NCBI GenBank assembly: GCA_014380505.1
Contig: JACMJT010000097.1
Coordinates: 1 to 5,732, forward strand
Origin: Hyphomicrobiales bacterium
Lineage (GTDB): Bacteria > Pseudomonadota > Alphaproteobacteria > Rhizobiales > Aestuariivirgaceae
Reading direction: 5' to 3'
DNA length: 5,732 bases
Of this stretch, positions 5,682 through 5,732 are shown piece after piece. Each line of letters begins with the position of its first letter. Positions within the stretch are counted from its first letter, which is position 1. Position numbers and translations under genes: made by a program. A model generated the notes under the pieces. The model did not search any database and had not been told where the DNA came from. It saw only the letters and a program-made list of their open reading frames with translations.

Positions 5682-5732
5682 CCCAAGTCTGGGACCTTGA
5701 GCGCCGCCAGCCGCTGATCATCGGGCACTCGA

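Larger units (their letters stand above)
5553..5732. other. Upstream region of the permease gene, no confident gene
   Basis: These 180 bp hold no coding region I can support. Two partial open frames reach the right edge. On the + strand, an ATG at 5648 opens 28 codons (MAVWSCLARTST...), without a clear Shine-Dalgarno sequence. On the - strand, a frame ends in TGA at 5678-5680 with residues ending in RLAALKVPDLG and could be the tail of an upstream gene. They overlap and at most one is likely real. Confidence 0.4.

Overview
The window looks like chromosomal DNA from an alphaproteobacterium, most likely of the Rhizobiales/Hyphomicrobiales type. It is GC-rich (roughly 60% by eye). Its ornithine/lysine decarboxylase closely resembles, from memory, the short fold-III enzymes of rhizobia. 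No plasmid, phage, insertion-sequence, CRISPR, tRNA or rRNA signal was seen. The genus cannot be fixed from the sequence alone.

Left part (2-2474, + strand): a tightly packed operon entering from beyond the left edge. It encodes the C-terminal part of a fused two-domain ABC-importer permease (YnjC type), its ATPase (YnjD type; the genes overlap by 10 bp) and a CDP-alcohol phosphatidyltransferase (YnjF type; the genes overlap by 4 bp). The order matches ynjC-ynjD-(ynjE)-ynjF of E. coli, but the sulfurtransferase gene ynjE is absent. The substrate-binding protein gene (ynjB) is expected just upstream, outside the window. Overlapping genes for an importer and a phospholipid-type headgroup transferase suggest that the imported solute and the transferase belong to one pathway, whose substrate is unknown.

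Middle (2475-3935, + strand): a 324-bp intergenic stretch followed by a complete 378-codon PLP-dependent ornithine/lysine decarboxylase, which makes putrescine and possibly cadaverine. The stretch has a plausible promoter at its left end. About 250 bp of leader follow, rich in potential stem-loops, a tiny upstream reading frame and a hairpin covering the ribosome-binding site and the first base of the start codon. The position and character fit the known alphaproteobacterial speF RNA motif found upstream of ornithine decarboxylase genes. This is the most interesting part of the window.

Right part (3936-5732): a strong symmetrical hairpin ends both the decarboxylase and a convergent 515-codon APC-superfamily permease of the amino acid/choline transporter (ACT) type on the - strand. 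A permease for amino acids, GABA or polyamines beside a polyamine-forming enzyme is suggestive, but the convergent arrangement means the two are not co-transcribed. The last 180 bp hold the permease's ribosome-binding site, a weak promoter candidate and a short palindrome. No gene there can be called confidently.
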